A stretch of DNA of 26,093 nt from CALHVX01 sp964640725 (GTDB taxonomy: Bacteria > Pseudomonadota > Gammaproteobacteria > Pseudomonadales > Azotimanducaceae): NCBI GenBank assembly GCA_964640725.1, contig CAZXIJ010000039.1:1-26093 (forward strand), given 5' to 3'. The position numbers and the translations under genes were made by a program. A model generated the notes under the pieces. It was not told the origin of the DNA and did not search any database. It worked only from the letters and a program-made list of their open reading frames with translations. How positions within the stretch are numbered: position 1 is the stretch's first letter; each line of letters begins with the position of its first letter. Of this stretch, positions 22,639-26,093 are shown piece after piece.

Positions 22639-22744
22639 AAACCCCGTTCATGATCGCAAGCACCGACCCCCGGGCAATCCGGTAGCCGAGCCTCCAACCG
22701 CCTTACTGTAACCACCCCGGGGAACCGGAACTAATAGCCAGAAT

Positions 22745-22762
22745 CAGTCCGCCTATAGACTG
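22745..22762. promoter_or_regulatory. Inverted repeat, candidate LysR-regulator site
   Basis: CAGTC-N8-GACTG is a perfect 5-bp dyad in the 228-bp region between the TonB receptor (minus) and the lysR gene (plus), 90 bases before the regulator start. LysR proteins typically bind dyads in the divergent promoter beside their own gene. Its right arm adjoins TGGGGTTAT (22761-22769), which recurs before the dehydrogenase gene. Confidence 0.4.
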
Positions 22763-22852
22763 GGGTTATTCACAACGCCAAGCCCTCGCTGTACCTGCAA
22801 CCGGACCGGAAGCTATCCTTTCCGCTCATAACCGCAACTCATGGTCTGCTGA

Positions 22853-23755
22853 ATGCGTCTCCGCCACATCGAGGTCTTTCACGCCGTGTACTCGAGCGGG
22901 TCTGTGACCAGCGCGGCACGGCTCCTGAACGTCTCTCAGCCCTCGATCAGCAAGGTGCTCGCCCACGCAGAAAGTCAGCTCGGCTTCCCGCTGTTCCAGC
23001 GGATCAAGGGCAAGCTGGTTGCAACACCAGAGGCCGTGCGGCTGTACGACTCGGTCGCCGCGCTGTACGAGGACCTCACGGCCGTCCGGCGCATCTCCGC
23101 AAACCTGCGCACCGCTGCCGACGGCCGTATTCGCGTCGCCTGCACGCCGGCCATCGGGCTGGAGCTGTTGCCAGACGCCATCGCCAGCTTTCGAGCGCTG
23201 GAGCCCGAAGCGGTCATCGAGATCGAAACCCTGCACCTGGCGGAGTTGACGGCCGCCCTGGCGGAGTCCCGCATCGACCTGGCTCTGGCCTTCGATGCGC
23301 CCTCGGTGCCTGGCATCACCGGCGAGATCTTATTCCACGGTGCCATGGTGCTGATCGCGCCGCTCGATGAGCCTGACTTGCCAGCGGGGCCCGTCATGCT
23401 CGCCGACCTGGATGGACGGCCTTTCATCAGACTCAACGAGCGCGGTCCCCTGGGCCAGCTGCTGACTTCGCACCTGGCCGCCAGCGAGGTACACCTGCAG
23501 GAGGTGGCGGTGTGCGAGACCTACCAGATTGCCCGGCGCCTGGTGGCGCAAGGACTTGGGCTGTCGGTGGTGGACCAGCTCACCGCGCACGGCGCCGCCG
23601 GTGGCGACGTTCGCGTGTTGCCTTTTGAGCCAGAGATCCCGTTCAGCGTCGATCTGCTGACCCTCGAGAATCGGCCGCTGACACTCCTGTGCCAGCGCTT
23701 TGCCGACCACTTGCGGCCGGCCTTTGCCGCCCGCAGCGGCCTTGGCAACACATAG
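22853..23755 (+). CDS. LysR-family transcriptional regulator
   Basis: A 300-residue LysR-type regulator. The N-terminal winged helix-turn-helix covers about 1-62 (FHAVYSSGSVTSAARLLNVSQPSISKVLAHAES, with the typical LGFPLFQR after it). The effector-binding domain runs from about 88 (GRIRVACTPAIGLELLPDAI) to the end. It is divergent from the large TonB receptor and 89 bases before the dehydrogenase gene, so it most likely controls one or both in response to an amino acid or peptide. The ATG at 22853 lacks a strong Shine-Dalgarno, but MRLRHIEVFHAV is the normal family N-terminus. Confidence 0.93.
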   Translation: MRLRHIEVFHAVYSSGSVTSAARLLNVSQPSISKVLAHAESQLGFPLFQRIKGKLVATPEAVRLYDSVAALYEDLTAVRRISANLRTAADGRIRVACTPAIGLELLPDAIASFRALEPEAVIEIETLHLAELTAALAESRIDLALAFDAPSVPGITGEILFHGAMVLIAPLDEPDLPAGPVMLADLDGRPFIRLNERGPLGQLLTSHLAASEVHLQEVAVCETYQIARRLVAQGLGLSVVDQLTAHGAAGGDVRVLPFEPEIPFSVDLLTLENRPLTLLCQRFADHLRPAFAARSGLGNT

Positions 23756-23757
23756 CG

Positions 23758-23766
23758 TGGGGTTAT
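23758..23766 (+). promoter_or_regulatory. TGGGGTTAT element repeated from the lysR promoter
   Basis: This nine-base sequence is identical, in the same orientation, to 22761-22769 in the divergent TonB receptor/lysR region. It lies immediately after the lysR stop and 78 bases before the dehydrogenase start. It may be a shared regulator contact; chance cannot be excluded. Confidence 0.3.
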
Positions 23767-23806
23767 GTGATCGCCAAGGATGGTGATTGTTCGTGCCGCG
23801 CAGCGA

Positions 23807-23819
23807 TGCATAGCATGCA
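23807..23819. promoter_or_regulatory. TGCAT-AGC-ATGCA dyad, LysR-box-like
   Basis: A perfect 5-3-5 inverted repeat, 25 bases before the dehydrogenase start. It fits the T-N11-A form of LysR-family boxes (T at 23807, A at 23819). Confidence 0.4.
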
Positions 23820-23844
23820 AGGCAGGAAAAGTTCATGAGGTCAG

Positions 23845-25092
23845 ATGGTGCACGTCGCCGTCATTGGCGCCGGTGTGGTCGGCGCCACAACTGCCGATGC
23901 GCTGCTGCGGGCGGGCCATCGCGTCACGCTGTTCGAACAGGCGCCGGAGGCCGCCAGCGGAGCGAGCGCAGCCAACGGCGGCCAGCTGTCTTACAGCTAC
24001 TGCGATGCCATGGCAAACCCGGCACTGCTCGCGCGATTGCCTGGCGCGCTGCTCGGCCGGGACGCGGGCATGCAATGCCGCCTGGCCGTCGCCCCGGACT
24101 TCTGGCGTTGGGCCATGGCCTTTGCCGCCAGCAGCCGGCACTGCCAGCGCCACTCCGATGCGCTGCACCGTCTGGCCGCGGAATCAGCAACGCTGATGCA
24201 GCGCTATCACGAAGATCTCGGCCCAAGGTACTGCTACCGCGAAGCGGGCAAGCTGGTGCTGCTCGGCGCCGCGCCCGATCGAGCGGACCAGGCGCGCTAC
24301 GCCGCCAAGCGCCGGACCGGGATCGATCTGCGGGTGCTAAGCCCTGCCGAAGCGTTGGCGGTGGAGCCGGCCCTGGCTAACTGGCAAGGCCAATTCGCGG
24401 CCGCGCTGTACGCCCCCGGAGACGAAGTCGGAGACGCCCAGCGCTTCGCCCGGGCGCTGGTCAACCAGCTGCAAAACCAGGGCATGGCGCTGAAAATGGG
24501 CAGCGCGGTTCGCCAGATCGAACGCGAGGCGACCGGGTCTTTGCGGGTGAGCGGCAGCGACTTTTCCGAGACCGTCGATCGGGCCGTTCTCTGCACGGGC
24601 AGCGTTCCCTCGCACCTGGACCGATCCCTGGCACGTCGCTACCCGGTGTACCCGGTCACGGGCTACAGCCTGACTCTGCCCGTCGGCGCGGCGAGTACCA
24701 GCGTCAGCATCACCGATCTGTCATCGAAAGTTGTGCTGTGCCGGCTGCATGACCAGCTCAGAGTCGCCGGCTACGCCGACCTCAACTTGACCCCGGAGCA
24801 GCACCGGCAACGGATCCGGGCGCTGCAGAATCATGCCCGGCGGCTGGCTCCGGACATGGCGGCATGGGACTGCGAACCCTCAAGCTGGACCGGCCATCGG
24901 CCCATGACTCCGGCCAGCATGCCCCATATCGAAGAAACGCCCGTACCGGGGCTGTTCGTCAACCTGGGGCATGGCATGCTCGGCTGGACCCTGGCGGCCG
25001 GCTCCGCAGCGCGTGTTGCGCAGCTGGTCTCGCGGTCCAGACCGCGCTCGGCAAAGCTCCCCGTGACGAGGCACTCTCCACAGCATGGCTAA
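23845..25092 (+). CDS. dadA: D-amino acid dehydrogenase (DadA-like FAD oxidoreductase)
   Basis: A 415-residue flavoprotein of the DAO superfamily. It would oxidatively deaminate D-amino acids to 2-oxo acids and ammonia, passing electrons to the respiratory chain at the inner membrane. The N-terminus has the FAD motif GAGVVG (8-13) with Glu31 ending the second strand. SAANGGQLSYSY (41-52) matches the DadA hallmark after the nucleotide-binding fold. VYPVTGYSLTLPV, WTGHRPMTPASMP and NLGHGMLGWTLAAGSA near the C-terminus also align with DadA. The length is close to E. coli DadA (432). GAGG lies about six bases before the ATG. It overlaps the gamma-glutamyltransferase start by eight bases, so the two are co-translated. 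Specificity is uncertain: it could prefer D-Glu, D-Ala or others. Confidence 0.9.
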   Translation: MVHVAVIGAGVVGATTADALLRAGHRVTLFEQAPEAASGASAANGGQLSYSYCDAMANPALLARLPGALLGRDAGMQCRLAVAPDFWRWAMAFAASSRHCQRHSDALHRLAAESATLMQRYHEDLGPRYCYREAGKLVLLGAAPDRADQARYAAKRRTGIDLRVLSPAEALAVEPALANWQGQFAAALYAPGDEVGDAQRFARALVNQLQNQGMALKMGSAVRQIEREATGSLRVSGSDFSETVDRAVLCTGSVPSHLDRSLARRYPVYPVTGYSLTLPVGAASTSVSITDLSSKVVLCRLHDQLRVAGYADLNLTPEQHRQRIRALQNHARRLAPDMAAWDCEPSSWTGHRPMTPASMPHIEETPVPGLFVNLGHGMLGWTLAAGSAARVAQLVSRSRPRSAKLPVTRHSPQHG

Positions 25093-26093
25093 CCGCACTT
25101 TCCGCACCGGTGCCCGCATCCTCCCATCGCTGCTAGCCGCAAGCCTGGTCCTCGCGCCCGCTGCGGCGTACCCCGCGCCCGCCCATGGCCCTGTGCAACC
25201 CATCATCCGTTACGACAGCGCCTATCATCCGACCGTTGGCACCCGGGGCATGGTGGTTAGCCAGAAAGCTCTGGCCAGCGAGGTCGGTGCAGCCATGCTT
25301 CGCAAGGGCGGCAACGCGGTCGATGCGGCCGTCGCTGTGGGTTTCGCTCTGGCGGTCGTTCTCCCGCGAGCCGGCAACCTGGGCGGCGGCGGCTTTATGC
25401 TCGTTCACAGCGCGAACACCGGGGACACGATCGCCCTGGACTTTCGGGAACGGGCGCCCGCGGCAGCCACAGCCACCATGTTCCTGGACGAAGCCGGCAA
25501 CATCGACCAGGCGCTTTATCGCTTCAGCCACCTCGCAGCGGGCGTGCCCGGCAGCGTCGCTGGCCTGCTGCACGCGCTCGAGGGCTACGGCAGTCTGCCC
25601 CGGGCAACGGTCATGGCGCCGGCCATCGCCCTGGCCCGAGAGGGATTTCGGCTGGATCACGACATCGCCTCGGCCATGCAGGCCCGGCGCCAGCAGCTGT
25701 CTGCCACCAAAGCGTCGCGCGCACTGTTTCTCGACAGCAAGGGGCAACCGCACCCGGCCGGCACGCTATGGCGGCAACCGCAGCTGGCCCGCACGCTGGA
25801 ACGCATCGCTGCCCGGGGCCGGGCCGGGTTTTACGAAGGGAGCATCGCGCAGCTGATCGTCGCTGACATGGCAGCCAACGGTGGGCTGATCTCTCTGGCC
25901 GACCTGGCCGGCTACCAGGTCCGAGAGCGTCCGGTGACCCGCGGCCATTTTCACGGCTACGAAGTGCAGGCCATGCCACCGCCCAGTTCCGGTGGCGTGC
26001 ACCTGGTGCAAATGCTGAATGTGCTGTCGCACTTTCCGTTGGCTGACCTGGGACCGCGATCAGCGCAGTACTACCACACGATTGCCGAGGCCA
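25085..26093 (+). CDS. ggt: Gamma-glutamyltransferase, large-subunit part (cut by window end)
   Basis: The frame is open from the ATG at 25085 to the right edge (336 codons). A signal peptide (SLLAASLVLAPAAA, cut near YPA or PAPA) predicts a periplasmic enzyme. Family motifs: RGMVVSQKALAS, GGNAVDAAVAVGFALAVVLP (75-94), GNLGGGGFM (97-105), DFRERAP (119-125, whose Arg binds the gamma-glutamyl carboxylate in E. coli GGT), AAGVPGSVAGL and PPPSSGG. The enzyme removes or transfers gamma-glutamyl groups from glutathione and related peptides. The autoprocessing Thr that starts the small subunit lies beyond the window, so activity cannot be judged. It overlaps dadA by eight bases, implying one operon that joins gamma-glutamyl cleavage outside with amino acid oxidation inside. 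Confidence 0.93.
   Translation, partial: MANRTFRTGARILPSLLAASLVLAPAAAYPAPAHGPVQPIIRYDSAYHPTVGTRGMVVSQKALASEVGAAMLRKGGNAVDAAVAVGFALAVVLPRAGNLGGGGFMLVHSANTGDTIALDFRERAPAAATATMFLDEAGNIDQALYRFSHLAAGVPGSVAGLLHALEGYGSLPRATVMAPAIALAREGFRLDHDIASAMQARRQQLSATKASRALFLDSKGQPHPAGTLWRQPQLARTLERIAARGRAGFYEGSIAQLIVADMAANGGLISLADLAGYQVRERPVTRGHFHGYEVQAMPPPSSGGVHLVQMLNVLSHFPLADLGPRSAQYYHTIAEA

Overview
The window is GC-rich, gene-dense DNA from a Gram-negative bacterium with a TonB-type outer membrane system. It is most likely a gammaproteobacterium: it encodes two TonB-dependent receptors, PiuC and DUF6607 proteins, a DadA-type D-amino acid dehydrogenase, and a very large secreted protein ending in what looks like a GlyGly-CTERM sorting tail. 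I cannot fix the genus from sequence alone. I see no tRNA, rRNA, insertion sequence, integrase or CRISPR array, so this looks like resident chromosome rather than a mobile island.

Region 1 (1-8022) is dominated by haem and iron acquisition. On the minus strand a tightly coupled operon reads hmuR (receptor), hmuT (periplasmic binding protein), hmuU (permease), hmuV (ATPase), then a small Fur-like winged-helix protein. A divergent promoter with two Fur-box-like sequences separates it from a plus-strand set: a DUF6607 protein, an unlisted 34-residue membrane peptide and a PiuC-type Fe(II)/2-oxoglutarate hydroxylase. Just beyond, on the minus strand with its own Fur-box-like site, lies an IsdG/HmoA-like haem-degrading monooxygenase with the catalytic Asn, Trp and His in place. 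Together these would import haem across both membranes and open it in the cytoplasm.

Region 2 (8023-16710) holds a PlsC-type acyltransferase (minus), about 540 bp of non-coding DNA carrying several inverted repeats, and a 7.3-kb gene for a secreted Ca-binding-repeat protein of about 2446 residues. That protein has a signal peptide, beta-rich N-terminal domains, about 1800 residues of thrombospondin type 3-like Asp/Gly repeats that include four tandem super-repeats, and a hydrophobic plus Arg-rich C-terminus.

Region 3 (16707-19717) has a Rieske non-haem iron oxygenase (minus) and pyruvate kinase (plus), divergent around a LacI-family-like palindrome.

Region 4 (19742-26093) has a second, large TonB-dependent receptor (minus), divergent from a LysR regulator, followed on the plus strand by a D-amino acid dehydrogenase and a gamma-glutamyltransferase cut by the window end. 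The set suggests uptake and breakdown of gamma-glutamyl or D-amino-acid-containing peptides; this is inference from gene order.
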